Positions 1 to 13,214 of a DNA stretch of 64,000 nt are shown here, piece after piece. The notes below the pieces were generated by a model, which searched no databases, had not been told where the DNA came from, and saw only the letters and a program-made list of their open reading frames with translations. Position 1 is the first letter of the stretch; every line of letters begins with the position of its first letter. Source of the DNA: Coturnix japonica (lineage: Eukaryota; Chordata; Aves; Galliformes; Phasianidae); the NCBI RefSeq assembly GCF_001577835.2, contig NC_029518.1, forward strand, positions 71,269,378-71,333,377. The letters are read 5' to 3'. A program made the translations under genes and the position numbers.

Positions 1-784
1 ATGAGTTTAAAAACCTGCAACCTGAAGGAGGAATGTTGTTGGTTGTGTTAAATCCATAAATGTGTAGTGACTCACAGTAGGGAGTTAGTGGTAGCTGCTG
101 TGCACAGCCTTTATGTATGCGATATGCCCGCAGTTCACATAACGTAAGAGAAAGAGGCCATTTGAAAAGAAAGGTAAAGAAAATAAAGGAAAAGAGAAGA
201 GCAGTTTAGAAATCTACAATGACAGTCAGTAGTGACCTAATGAACATTTTGTTAATATATTTAATATGATTTTGAAGTACTATCAGTCAACTATGTGTCA
301 GCTGCTATTTTCCAACTGCTATACAAGCATTCACTGGCTATGGCCATGCTTTGGTTACGCTCACAGAGTATGCCATGTTTAAACAAAGAAACTGAAATAC
401 AAAACATTTTAATCCACAGAGGAGACATATCTGGAAATGCATTGGACTTAAACTATTCTAGCATCCTACACAGAGCCCACTAATACATATGTCTGTACTT
501 TTTTCACATATTTCTATAAATGTGAGTCTCTTTTAACCCCAGCCAAGATCTTTGTAAAAACTTCAACTTGTGATCACATAATGGATCTCTTCTCCAAAGG
601 ATTTTATTTTGCAAAGAAGAAACTTTATCCAAAGATACAGCAAGGTGAAAATAAGGCAGAAGACTCGTAGCTTCAGTACCGTCTTCTTTGTAGATGGGCT
701 ACATATTGCTGCTTATTAAAATACATTTCTTATAATGAAAATGATTGAGTAGAGCACCATTACTGCAGTTCTCTTACTTTGCTA

Positions 785-832
785 AATATATATATGTGTA
801 AATACATATATATATATATATAGTAAATATAT
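785..832. repeat. AT-rich dinucleotide repeat
   Basis: Imperfect (TA)n tract interrupted by TGTG and ACAT pieces. Confidence 0.85.
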
Positions 833-1964
833 TTACTATTGTTTTTGAGTCAGAGTAGGGAATAAAGACAAACCCATAACTGGGATTACTGTATCCAAAC
901 AAGTGAAGCACTTAGATGCAGACACCAGCTTAACATGATTTGTCTCTTATTATGTTGATTCTTAAAGACTTTAGGTTGTCTCACTCTCCTGCTTTAATTA
1001 AGTTACCAAACACACACACACAAAAGGATCTAATCTGAAAAAATACTATGAAAACTACATCAAAAATTCCCTTAAAACATTGCAGTTTGCATTTACTTTG
1101 TATAAGGTAATATCCATTCTTATATTTTAAAATAGAAAAGGAGTTACAGGTATTGTGGGCAATGTGTGGATGAAAACAAGCTGCCCTTTTAGAAGCATTT
1201 GTCCTCTACACAACTATTATTTTCTTCCAGCAGTGAATCTGTACAAAGGGCTTCTTCACTGGGAATAAATTAATGGATCTATTTAAAAAGGACAAATATT
1301 ACACTGCAAGTCATGCTCATGCTATCACGGCTGAACAGATGCAGGAGAGGTAGCACTTGGACATTGTATTTGCAGAAACAAAAGGTTTATCACTGGAGTG
1401 GTATAACATTAACAGGAGCCCTGACCTACTTACACACCATAACACTCTGAGGAGCATCTGGGGAGACAGGGGGCTCTGGTGCAGGGCATGTTTTACAAGC
1501 TAAGTCATGAAACTATGACCACAAGCACAACTTTCCTTGTAGTGGCTATTTGTCATCAGACAAGAAGTACTCTGTTCATTTATTTCCATCAAGGTATAGA
1601 TATTTAAGGCATAGTTGTCTAATTCCCCACTGATTGCTCTAGGTTTTCACTATGTTGCTGAAGAGCAACCCACACATGCAATCTCTCTGACCTATTTCAG
1701 CTACCTACCTCCAGATAAGATGAATTTCTCTCTGGGTGTGCCTGCTCCTCCCTCTTCCCTACAAAAGCAGGCAGAATAGCCAGCTGAAAGTCTGACAGCT
1801 AAATTTTTGAGACTTAAGTGAGATACATTCATCCCACCCATGGTTCTACATGACCAAGTGCCTACATGACTTCTGAATGCTGGAGTTAAGTCATGTAAGG
1901 AAATCAACACTTTCTAATGAGTCTCTTATAAATGTGGCTGTAACCAATCAGCCATTGCCTGAGC

Positions 1965-2005
1965 TACCGCCACCCTGGGCAGCCTGTTCCAGTAGTTAGT
2001 TCTTC
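1965..2005 (-). mobile_element. Possible CR1 remnant
   Basis: Minus-strand reading gives CTGGAACAGGCTGCCCAGGG, the most conserved piece of the CR1 3' UTR, but nothing else on either side is recognisable. Confidence 0.4.
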
Positions 2006-4090
2006 AAAGTCTCTAGAATACATTTGCCAAACTAGTAAGTGTCTCTTTCCAATTGTAAGGAGGTAATTAAAAACTGGTTGTACTATTGCTGAAATTGTAC
2101 AAGAGGACAGAAATTTACTACTAAGCACAGCTGCCTCTGCTCAGGTGATTTTGCTACTGGTAAGTAACCAGATATGGCAGTGGCAGATAGATGCCCAGTT
2201 AGTAGCACGTTATCTTAAGGTAGCAGTACAGCATGCACTGATTTAAAAGTGAGAGGGTTAATGTGCTAATCTCTTGGTGTTCGTGTTACTTGATACACAA
2301 AGACAGTTTCGGTCTGAATAAAGCATAACAAGATTTGGTACACAAGATGAGCAAAATGAGAAAGTCCTTACTGGTGTCTATGTTAGGCTTTTGCTGGAGA
2401 AATTTTGAGCTTTCCAGCATGTTATTGTTTTGTTCATTTTTTGCTACTCATATAAGCCCATGATGCTTCTGTAACTAAGTTTGCAGGCTCATACTTTGAC
2501 ATGGAAATGGAATTAATTTTATTCAATATACTGTTTTAGTCTAACAGTCAGCTATATTATAGGCCAATATACAAGACTGAAAACCTCAATGTGAATGTTA
2601 TATATGTATGTCTGTGTGTGCATTCTCCTCCTTTTTAAAGCTAGATTTAGTTAAAATATTCATAATGCTATTTCTATTGTAATTGAAGAAGAAAAAGGAA
2701 ATATCAGTAAGAACAGTAGAAAGCTAATAGTCCTTTTGTGCAGAGTGTACTGTTCCTCCCAAAGCTCCACTGCTGAAAGTATCTCACAGAGGTGAGATTG
2801 GCTCTAAACAGTATGGGCCTGAGAGCACTGACCATGGATGATGATATATTGTCACAATTTGGTCACGTTAGATACTGAAAAATCCTCTCGATCACACTGC
2901 AGAGGGAATTTTTGCCAGCTTCTAACTCTTGTGACTTTTTTTTTTCTCTTTTTGCTGAGAAATACAGCCTTCCCCTAACTCTTCTCACCTTTGTTCTTTT
3001 TTAATGCTGTAACTGAAATGTGATGTGCTCAGCACAGCTTGTGCAGGACAACCATAATGCAAAGTGGCACGTCAGGCTTTCTTGCCTCTTGTCTCCTTCT
3101 GCCCTCCATATGGCTCATGCATATCTCCCGTGGGTCTTTGGGCTTTTCCAGTTCCCGCAGCTCTGCTAAATTAATGAGTGGCTGAGGGCAGCCCTCACTG
3201 CTTGCATGGGCTGTCACCACTTTGCATCAGATGTGTTGTTTGCAGTATCTCGGAAACCATTTGACTGATTTTATTCCAGTGCATTGGAGGGGAATTCCTG
3301 CTGGTTTTCTGGCTGGCAATTCAGGAGAGCAGCTTCATCTCACAAGGACAGCAGAGGCTAAAAGTGGGCTTGGAGACTTGTCACTGAGAAGTAGTTGTTT
3401 CTTTGTAATGAAGAGCATCAATCTTCCAGGATTTCACTGCATCTCTTACAGACTCTTCCCTGTCCTGCTGCTTACACTGCTTTTTCTTCTGACTCTCTGG
3501 GCTCTGGACACTCCTTTAGTGACGCACACAATAGTTGACATTTAGGTTGCTGCCAAATGCCACCCAGTGATTTCTGCTGCCACTTTTACTTTCTATATGC
3601 TCCTACGCTTCACTTCTTCCCCTTTATAGTGAAGCCCAAAGCACCTCACAGTGATATTTTTGAGCATCAGATTTGGGGCACCTTGTAACTAGGAGCAGAA
3701 GGAATGTGTTGCTGTTCCCAACACCCACCCGGCTCTGGCTGAGCTCAGTGTCAAAATGCTGCTCAAGAGAGAAGGAGCAAATTAGCATAAGAGACTCGTG
3801 GAAGCAATTTCACTCATTAGCTCAGAGATCACTCATTAGCTCAGAAGGCAAGCTTCTCATTTGGCTGGAGGCTAACATTACAGGACAAGTTCTTCATGAT
3901 GGCAATTCAGATGGAGAAAGGATTGATCAGAAGTATTTTTTGGAGACATGGCAAGGAAATGGTCTGTAACATGCAGCCCTCAAGGCCTACTGCATTGCAA
4001 CTGTTAAACACTAACCAGAGACTAATCCAAAGAAACAGAGCAAACCTCTAATGACAATAAAGAACTGAGATCTGTGAGCAAGCACTCTGA

Positions 4091-4182
4091 ATCATACAAT
4101 CACTTATGTTGGAAAGAACCATCAAGATCATCTGGTCCAACTCCCCTGCAATGAACAGGGACACCTACAGCTAGAAAGATTG
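4091..4182 (-). mobile_element. CR1 LINE 3' tail fragment
   Basis: Minus-strand reading gives the CR1 terminal segment: AGGTGTCCCTGTTCATTGC, then GTTGGACCAGATGATCTTG and GTTCTTTCCAAC before the terminal repeat. About 90 bases only. Confidence 0.85.
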
Positions 4183-5272
4183 CTTTGTTGCTTCTTATCC
4201 TGCACCAGGTTGGGGTCTGCCAGCAGAGGTTTAATTCTGAGGGTCACATATTGTCTCCAGCCTTTCTCTGCTCTGTGTCCGTGAGTCATCCAGCCCCAAA
4301 GCAGTGAGGAGCTGCCCGTCATCATGGCACAATCGCATGCCACCTCCCTCTTACTTACCCTGTCTCCAGATGGGAATGAAAGGTAAAGAGCAACAGAATG
4401 TTTTGTAAGGAGCCCCAGAGCATGACAGCCCTGGCAATCTTCAGCTCTCGTCAAAATGAAATCTTCTGCCAAGGGAAAGGATGGAAAACCTAATAACTTG
4501 GACTTGCAGTGAAATAGACAGCAGACGAAGTTATACAGTGCTTCAGGCCACACTTATTTAGGGATCTAAATATGGGTCTAGGCGCCTAACCAAGCTCTAG
4601 CTCATTTTTTATTCAGATAGCAGCTTGCTTATTACAAAGGCTGCGCTTGGTCCTACATTTATAAATATAACCCCAATAAAACAGTAACTCTCTTGCTACT
4701 GAACAGCTCAATATACAGGCTAAAAATATCCCCCAATCGATGTAGAATAGAAAGGTTTGGGAAGTTACTGAACTTGTCTGTTTTTTCAAAGTGAAGGTTT
4801 ACATGCTGCTGTCACTCACGAACTCTGCATGTATCAGAAAGCAAGATATTTATTAAAATAATCAGCTATATGGGCAAGGAAAAGATAGAATAAGACAGTT
4901 TAAGGTAAGATGGATTGTACCGTAGCAGTCCAGTATATCTGTTCTTAAACATGAAAGTGCAGTATTGTATCTTGAATTTTAAAATATATCTCATATGACT
5001 GAGTGTTTTGTGTTTTGTCAATGAATTCATCAAATAAATGAAACTGTGGTAAAGAAAGCTGCTGTTAATGAAAAGCCTAGAAGTGCCATCACTGCAAATG
5101 CGAACATCAGATTAGAGAACTTGGCCCAACCTCTAGTTTGGAATTACAGAAGTGGTAGGGAATTTTACAGGGACTGATAGTATTTGCTTTTAGAAGCTAG
5201 AGATTTGTCTTAGGAGAGGAAAGAAGAAGAAACATGTGCGATGGTCAATTACATTCCATCAGGTGCTGTGAG

Positions 5273-5314
5273 GGAAAAAAAAAAAAGAAAAAAAAAAGCC
5301 AAAAAAAAAAAAGC
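5273..5314. repeat. Interrupted poly-A tract
   Basis: Three A runs of 10-13 separated by single G or GCC. No recognisable retroposon lies directly upstream. Confidence 0.9.
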
Positions 5315-6257
5315 TAAAACCTTCCAGATTAGATATTCATTCTGTAGATAAACAAGTGTTAACACCATTGTACAAGCAGCCATTGTGGGCTCTGTGGGAA
5401 ACTGATGGTAACTCTGGTCAACCCTTTTGGAAAAGAAACAACACAGGTCGTGAACTCCAGCAGCTGTAGGTGCATAGGAGAGTTGCTCCAAGGGTCAGAG
5501 ACTTTCTGTCATCTTTGGGCTGATTGGAAAGAGGTTGTTTTGCTATGTCAGGCAGAGCAAAGTTTGGATGAGGTTAGAAATGTTGTGATAGTGTAGTGGA
5601 GCTGAGGTTAGTGCTGTGCAGAGTGAGCAGCTCAGATCAAGGGTCTCCATGCCTAGAAACTAAATGTGCTAAAGCTAAGATGGGATTTTTGGAGAAATTT
5701 TGCATCCTTCTGGAAATAACTAACCTTGTTTAGAAATTGGGCAAACATCCATAGTGTTTTAAAGATGGAACAAGATAGATTTATGAATGGGTTTATGCAG
5801 TGTGATTGCTGGAGATAGCAGGGGTCTGGATTTGATGAGTCAGAGGTGACACCATCCTGTGGCTTACTGCATGTCCCTCCTGTAGTACAGGGCTGAGGGG
5901 GTCAGTTTATTCCCATACTTGCTAAAAAAGCACCGATTTCAAGCCATGCAGCAGTCTGCACAGGAAGAGTGGGAAAAAATTACATACCCACCGTCTCTGT
6001 CTCAAGTGATTGAGACCAGATGGTATGAAAGAATAAGGAAATAGACTGTGGCTTGACAATGGGCAAGGTCCTTCAAGCATTCCTCAAAGTCATATTTCTC
6101 CTCAGAAGCTGGTTTCAATATCTGGATTTATTTTAAAGCATTCTTGCCATGGGTACCTGAAATTCTCTCCTCTTTAGTTTTAAATTCTATCCTGGATTCA
6201 TAAAATGTATTTTACTGAAGCACTTCTGTTGCTCTCCTTCTGGATTCCAGGAATTTT

Positions 6258-6456
6258 GACAGGACAAGGGGGAATGGTTTTAAACTGAGACAGAGGAGGT
6301 TTAGGTTAGATATTAGGAGGAAGTTTTTCACATGGAGGGTGGTGACACACTGGAACAGGTTGCCCAAGGAGGTTGTGGATGCCCCATCCCTGGAGGCATT
6401 CAAGGCCAGGCTGGATGTGGCTCTGGGCAACCTGTTCTGGTGGTTGCTGACCCTGG
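6258..6456 (+). mobile_element. CR1 LINE 3' fragment
   Basis: Contains GACAGGACAAGGGGGAATGG, CACTGGAACAGGTTGCCCAA and GGATGCCCCATCCCTGGAGG in CR1 order. It stops before the usual CR1 tail and runs into a T-rich stretch (about 6463-6477), so it lacks its 3' terminus. Confidence 0.9.
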
Positions 6457-7710
6457 TAAACCTTTTTTTTTTTTTTTAAATCATTTGAAGTAATTATCTT
6501 AGTAGAACACTCCTGAACTGATCCTAACAATGGCAAGGGACAGCAGAGGGAGGTTAACAAAGCAGTTCACAAGTTCTCTCCTTTTGTTGTGCTTTTCCTG
6601 CCGAACTCTTTGCTTCTTTTCTCACAGCATGCTGAAGATTTTTCTGCCCATTATTATGGGGGGTTCATAACCCCGTTCTCCTCTTTCTGGGATGCCTTCC
6701 TCACACCTGAAGGTCTACATCTCATTCATTGTTCTCCTTCCCCAGGATGTGCAGAAAGAAGTGAAGAACTTATCTGTGTGTGGAAAGGGTGGTGGTGGTG
6801 AGGTGCATTGACTGAGTACTAAAATATTTCTCAGTGTGTATATGAAAGGAGTCTCTTGATGCTGAACCTCCATCAACAAAAGCCCTGCAGGAATCAGAAA
6901 AACTGTTTTCCAGCTACAATGGTTAGCCACCTTCAGCCAGGTCCACCCCAGAAGCACAGCAGACACCTATCTGAGCAAGAATGAAGTTAACCACCTTGCT
7001 CAACATCAGGGATCCAGCCTGGGCAACACTGCACTTATGCAGACTATGCAAACCAACAATTTTTGGAGGAGTTGCAGCCCACACTGAGCTCCTTGTTACT
7101 GAAGCTAAGCTGCCATCCATCACGGCACAGTGACTGTGTGATAGACATCTTCTGTGTCTGCAAAGTGTGATGCTGTGAGGCCCACAGCTGGTGCAAGAAG
7201 TCTGCAGCATGGAGCCTCTGGCCCCCTCCGAGTTTCTGAGTGATGGAAGGGCAATATATTTGCAATGTTTGCTAATGCCTATTCCTGTGATGCCATATAA
7301 CTATAAATTGAGTTCTGCATCTTCGAGCTGATGAAAGTTGTTTATCTCCAGCTGAGATGTTGGGCTTGATTTATATTAGGCTACTTTTTCTATTTCTATT
7401 GAGTTATCTACAAGACAAACCAGCTAGAGAAGAGATGAAAAGTTTTTTTTTGTTCCCTTTTTTATGTGTGTTTGTTTGACAGTCTGTCTCACTGACTATA
7501 CAGATCCCAGAGAATAGATTTAATTAGGGTTGTACCATAGCTGAAATTTTTCTGTGTCCCAACAAGGTCATTACTAGATGTAACTCAGAACTTCAGGCAT
7601 GTAGGGTTAGGTGAGGTCTTGCAGCATTTCCTAAGGATGTAGGGTTATCTTTGCACAGACCTTTACTGGTGGACTACAGAACTAATAAGTTAAATGTGCC
7701 TGTGGCAACG

Positions 7711-8030
7711 CATAGAAACATAGAATCATCTGAGTTGGAAAGCATGTTTCAAGGTCATCTAGTCCAACTTGCCCTGCATTAAGCAGGGACACCTACAGTT
7801 AGATCAGGTTGCTCAGAGCCCCATCCAGCCTGGCCTTGAGTGTCTCCAGGGCGAGGGCATCCACCACCTCTGGGCAACCCATTCCAGTGCTTCATACTCC
7901 TATTGTAAAAATCTTTTTCCTTGTATCCAGTCTAAATCTCCCTTTTCAGTTTGAACCTATTTCTCCTTGTCCAATTCTCTCGCTCTGGGACAAATGGTCT
8001 TACAGAAACACACTTTGAGGCTTTCCTGCC
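7711..8030 (-). mobile_element. CR1 LINE 3' end
   Basis: Reads on the minus strand as a CR1 3' UTR: about 300 bases ending with the tail GATTCTATGTTTCTATG. Pieces such as GTTGGACTAGATGACCTTG and GGATGGGGCTCTGAGCAACC match the family. Truncated at its 5' end. Confidence 0.9.
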
Positions 8031-11000
8031 TTGCCATAGAGGATGCTCCCAATGAGCCTGTCTGTTGAGAGTTTTCCTTGTCCATGTGAAATGCCAGACC
8101 CCACTTGGGAACTATTCGGGGAATGCTAATGGACCCAGAACAACTGGGGCAGTTATCAAGGGAGATGTCAGAGTGCCCAGGCCTCTGTTCTAATATTGCT
8201 GTTACTAATATCAACATAATCTGATCCTTCTGAAATGATGGAGATTTCATAATCTCCTGGGGTGACTATACTGCCTTCTCACTACTCTCTTCACTATGAA
8301 GCTCTGAGTATTCCAAAGTTGGAAAGAACAATTTGTAACAACTTTTTGATGACAGAATATTTCAGTTCCTTTCACAGTCTTTTCATTTTCTACACTGAAC
8401 AACCCCCATCCTTTCTGATCTATCTATTTATATATATATTTTTTTCTGTAGGTCTCCTTTTCCAAACCACTTATTGCTCAGATTTCCTTGTATTATTTCT
8501 GGCTTATAATCCTGGACATGGTTCTCCACATAACGCTGCCAGCATTCTATATATCAAAAAAAACCACCTCCATCTTATTATATGGTCCATTTCTGTTCCC
8601 AAAATTAAAGTTGTCTTCCTTCTGCTAGATTGCTACATCTGTACCAGTTTTGTAACCCTTATAAACTCTCTCACTGGCACACAACTGTCTAGCTGACTGT
8701 TACACCCATTGATTTGTTCTGTAATAACAGCTTGCCAGGAATAATGCCTTCACATTGCATTTGAGGTGAAGATGGGATGAATTCATCTTGTTGATTTTGG
8801 ACAAATACATTGCCAAATCATTTCAAAGTCTGTTCTTATTTTTCACAACTTTTGACACCCCTATAGCTGGTCATTAACTGTGTTTCAGCTTTACAATTTG
8901 AAGTTATTAATGACTCCTAGGATATTCATGAAAATATTGAGTAGAATGAACAGGGGAGAGATTCATAAGGAATCAATCACACTCAAAATGTCTTACCACT
9001 TTGTCTCTCTGAGTGTATTTTAATGATCAGTATTGAACTGCTTTTTAATCTAGTCTTGATTTCCTTAGGTAGCAGTGGGGAAGGTGTGCCTGACTGCACT
9101 GGAATCCTTCCCCTAGTCTAGGCATATTATTCAGGTAAAGTTTATTCTTCTCTTTTTTGCTGACACGTGTATCCCACATTGGATGGAAAAGCCCTTCCCT
9201 GCACAAGCTTCTGTTTGTAAGAAAGGTTTAATATGGATGCATGGTTACTGGTTCCAAATGTCCAGTTTAGTGGAAACCTCAGACAATGTTTTCTCGGGGG
9301 TTTCAGTGAACTCACTTTGTGTTGATTTGCCACAGGGCAGAGTTTCTGTTTGTAGAAAATGACTGCTGTGTTGTCTGTATGTAGCAATATTGTGGATGGA
9401 ACTATGATCCCCCGAAGATCAAACTTTTCTAAATTACAAACTTTACTTGCCCAAATAGGTAACATTTGTAAGCAGGGATAATATCTTATATGAAATAGGC
9501 TGATATAGCTCCTTTTTAAAATAAATTATAACTATAACAGTAAAAATAAAGGAAGAAAAGAAATTGTTTTCATGCTATTATGGTAATGAGTGCATTAGAA
9601 ATGCATACAAAGAACATCACGGTGACTTCAGCAATTGCTTATATAAACTACTGGCTCTTAGTTTTCTTTTATGTCTTTTCTATTTTCCACACTATGCTTC
9701 TCAAGTGCTATAACCTCCACTAGCTGAAAGCATGGAACCTTGGACCTTCTCCCTTGCAGCAGAGAAACTGTGAATACTATATTCACCCTCCCAGGCAGGA
9801 AAAAATAGGATGCCTGTGACCATTCAATGATCATTGTAGGTATAATCCTTTTCTATCTCACAGTGAGGTACACTTTCAGGTTTGCCATTTGGCCTCCAGC
9901 ACTGGGAAGTCTACTGGGGAATTTGATGTCACTGTCCAAGGAAGAGGTTGATGGGTAGCCTGCTGTTAACTGGTTAGCATGTCATTTAAGATGTTTAGGA
10001 TGGGATGTCTTACTGCTGGACTAGATACATAGCTCAGACTGGGAAATGGAGCCAACCAAAAATCTGAGACAATGTGGGGGATGAGCAGACAACAAAACAT
10101 TAGCTCAACTCATAGCAACACTGATGCTGCAGATCTTAACATTTTCCATTTGCTTGCTGCTTATGGGATCTGCTTAGTACTGTAATTTTTAAATACACTC
10201 TCCTGGGGGTCTGTTTACTGCACAAATGAGAGTGTTTTATACTCAGCTGCTCTTCAGTGTAAATCTCCTTGATTAAAATATCCATCAACTTGGCCAAAAT
10301 GTAGGGAACCGATTCTGAGAAACCATGGTGTGCTGAGTACGTGCTGACATCCTTTGGACAAGGCTTTAATCCATTTTGCTTGGACAAGATTAAGTGATAG
10401 CAAGTGTTTCTTTGCCTATTTCTATTCTGGCAGTTTGCAGAGCTCAGTGTGCTATTTTTACTCACAAGATGTGGTACAAGCTTAACAAAACTACTAATAA
10501 CAACAGTTTGCAAAACTCATTTCCATGCTGAGATGTAGAAGGTGCTATATTATTTCTTTTGTTAATTAAACCAGAAAATATAGATTTAAGGGTTGCTACA
10601 GGGGAGGCTTAAACCAACAAAAGCCAAATTGGAAGCAAAACTTGCATTTTAACCCATCTGTTGTACAAGTTTTGCACTTAGAGCATTTGAGATGCAATTA
10701 TGAGATGTTATAGTGCAACTTCATCACCTTTTATTGCTTAGCCACTATGCCATGACAAAAATTACATTTTACAATCTATTTATAATTAAACGTTTTTAAA
10801 TCTTAATTTTATTTTACTTTTTGAGGGAAGTGCTGTCTCTTGGAGTATTGGGCTTGTTTAGCTTTTTATATGGCTGCAAGTGAGAATATTAAACACTTCC
10901 AATTTGGCGCTGTGTGCAGATGACAGTCCTCTGAAATACAGTCTTCCTTTCCCATGGATGCAAGGTTTCCTTGTCAAAATTACACACTTCCATGCACACT

Positions 11001-11704
11001 GCTTCCTTTGAGGATACATGTCAAGAACCTATGTGTGCAGATGCTCACACCAGTGTTCTATGTATTATGCCAGTTACTGTCCGAATTTTCAGCTGACTGA
11101 TCCTCTGAGCTATAGGTAGGTTATGGAGGTCTCTGCTTGTCAAATCCAAGTTCTGAGGCCTCGTTCTGTATTCTAGGAAAGAAAACAACCGAAAGGACTG
11201 CAAAACTGGGGTTGTCTATAAGATGGGAAAGGAGATGATGAGTATTTAAATCCTACTATGTGCATTCACATGGGTGTCCGTGTTCATCTATAATCTGTCA
11301 CATGCTTAGTGGTACAACATTCAGCATGAGGCTTTGTGTGGTCCTGCAATTGTGCTGGAGTAAACTGCTCATTTCTAATCTTAGCCTAAAATGCTGAACC
11401 TTCTTCTGTATATTGAATTTCCCTTTAATGAGGCCTGTTCGAGGGGCTACTGGAGCAGAACTACCCCTTTCCTTACACAAGCTGTGTACTTCCTGTCGGT
11501 CAAGAAGTGCATGGAGAAAGCTGTAAGCTGTGGTTTATGGTCTCTTCCAATACAAGAACAAGGAGCATTAGGAGAAGATGAGAAATTGCAGGTTCAAACT
11601 CAAAAGAAGCTGAGACATATCCACATACACAATTATTATTAATGCTATTAGCATCTGGTGAAGTGTGTTGACTGTAAAGATAAAATTTGTTTGAGGACTT
11701 TTGT

Positions 11705-12256
11705 TTAAAAAACAAACAACAAAAAACACAGAAGAAACAAAAAGAACAGGGATAGCTTGTCACAGAGCCCAGCCATGAAAAGCAGTGATGAGGTGCTAGC
11801 TGGCTGTGCCCCCACAGAGACTGTCTCCAGTACCACAGGTGTCCAGGATGAAGATGACAAGGAGTAGGTACCATGCCTTTTCACTGCAACCATGTGTTTA
11901 TCATCAGAACCTGATGAGGACCTTCTTGTTCCTATTAGAGTTGATTGGACTGGGTTAATCAGCTGCATATTTTGCACATCGGTTGTTAAGTTTCCATGCA
12001 TCTACAGTGTTGTTGGAAGTGCTGTAGTGCTGTCAGTTCTAAGGCTTAAAGGTGTCTGGAGCTCTGGATGATGATATGACGTGGAGCTGGAGGAAAGGTG
12101 AGCACCTGGAGGAGAACTAGTAAGCAAGAAAATATCTTGTTGAAGTGATCTGGCATTTGTGTTGCTCAGATACCAAATGATATCTGAAGGAGAGGGAGGT
12201 GAAGCATTTTGCTTAACAGCTCTCAAGAGTATTAAATAGGAAAAATGCATAGCCAA
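11705..12256 (-). other. Unidentified minus-strand open stretch, one stop
   Basis: A single minus-strand frame runs about 184 codons with one stop (at 12002-12004). Its translation is rich in Ser and Thr (pieces: SLQQDIFLLTSSPPGAHLSS, STLIGTRRSSSGSDDKHMVA) and resembles a disordered region of a regulatory protein rather than AT-rich noise. The low-coordinate end runs into hydrophobic codons made by an A-rich tract, so the similarity to coding sequence stops near 11760. I could not assign it to a family, and chance is possible. Confidence 0.2.
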
Positions 12257-13108
12257 GAAGAGAATACTGTGTAGGATTCAGTAAAGCTACAGTTCCCTTT
12301 TGAATATACACAGTTTAAAGAGTTAACAATCTTAAGAATTAGTTTGCCTGTTAATCTGGGTTAAATACTCTTATTCTTGTATAGAAATGCCGGTACGCCC
12401 AGAGCAATTCAAAATAATTTGGAGTCTTTTATTTACTTACTGAGCCAGCTGGAAGAAAATAAGCAAGGCTTGCCAGCTTGACCCCATGCACACTATTTGA
12501 CCCCCTATGTGGTGTTTTATCGAGTGTTTATAGTTTCATATTGAAAAGGCTGAGTTTCTGTTATGGGAGTGGTACCTGGTGCTAAAAATAAAATCCCAAA
12601 CTTCATAATCCTGTTTGGCCTCAGGCCTGATGAATCTGAATCTTTTCCAAATGTCAGGAAAAGCAGACTTTCACCTTTTCAGACCTTTTGTATTTTCATT
12701 TTCACTGGGGTTTTCTCTGCAGAAGACTGTATCTAATGTGTAAGTTTAGGTCAAAGAAAGAATTTTTATTGATGCCCTGCAATGTAAGTGGGTGCCTGCC
12801 AGTACAAATTATATCTAATTCTACCTTATGTAAATATAATCATTTGGTACAAGTTAGAGGTAAAATGGAGCTAAGGCTTTTGGGCCAACTGAATCAATGG
12901 GATACAGAAACATGCACCTACACTTGTGATGTGTATAACTTATGTTTTTAAATGTTGCTTTAATGCCTTGGTTTTACATCCTTCTCTTCACTACCATGTA
13001 GAAAAGCAGGTAACTTTAGATATATGTTTCTACTTAACTTAAGAAATGCAGGTTTTGGGATTCCTTGATAATCATGTCTAAGTCAGGTGAAGAATTGTCT
13101 TGCAGATT

Positions 13109-13214
13109 AATGTGTGTGTATATATATATTTGTGTGTGTATATATATATGTGTGTGTGTGTGCATATATATATATATATATATATGCAAAAATATATATG
13201 CACACACACACACA
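13109..13214. repeat. TG/TA satellite with perfect 23-bp inverted repeat
   Basis: Alternating (TG)n and (TA)n blocks. The arms 13149-13171 and 13192-13214 are perfect reverse complements, each made of (TG)7, C and (AT)4 in the left-arm sense, around a 20-base AT-rich loop. It could extrude as a cruciform and its TG blocks can adopt Z-DNA. Confidence 0.97.

Larger units (their letters stand above)
1..4090. other. Non-coding, little recognisable
   Basis: AT-rich DNA with a TA tract near 0.8 kb, a short CA tract at about 1010-1023 and a possible CR1 scrap near 1.98 kb. The open frames here (longest 107 codons at 3222-3545) have no recognisable domains and no sign of splice structure. Confidence 0.6.
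4183..7710. other. Non-coding apart from one CR1 piece
   Basis: Apart from the CR1 fragment at 6258-6456 and the A tract at 5.28 kb I see nothing recognisable. The 141-codon minus-strand frame at 4128-4553 starts inside the CR1 tail region and looks like chance. Bases 6920-7250 are less AT-rich but not assignable. Confidence 0.55.

Noticed and set aside
8262-8696. 144-codon plus-strand hydrophobic frame
   Set aside because: Hydrophobic bias follows from T-rich codons; no membrane-protein family pattern.
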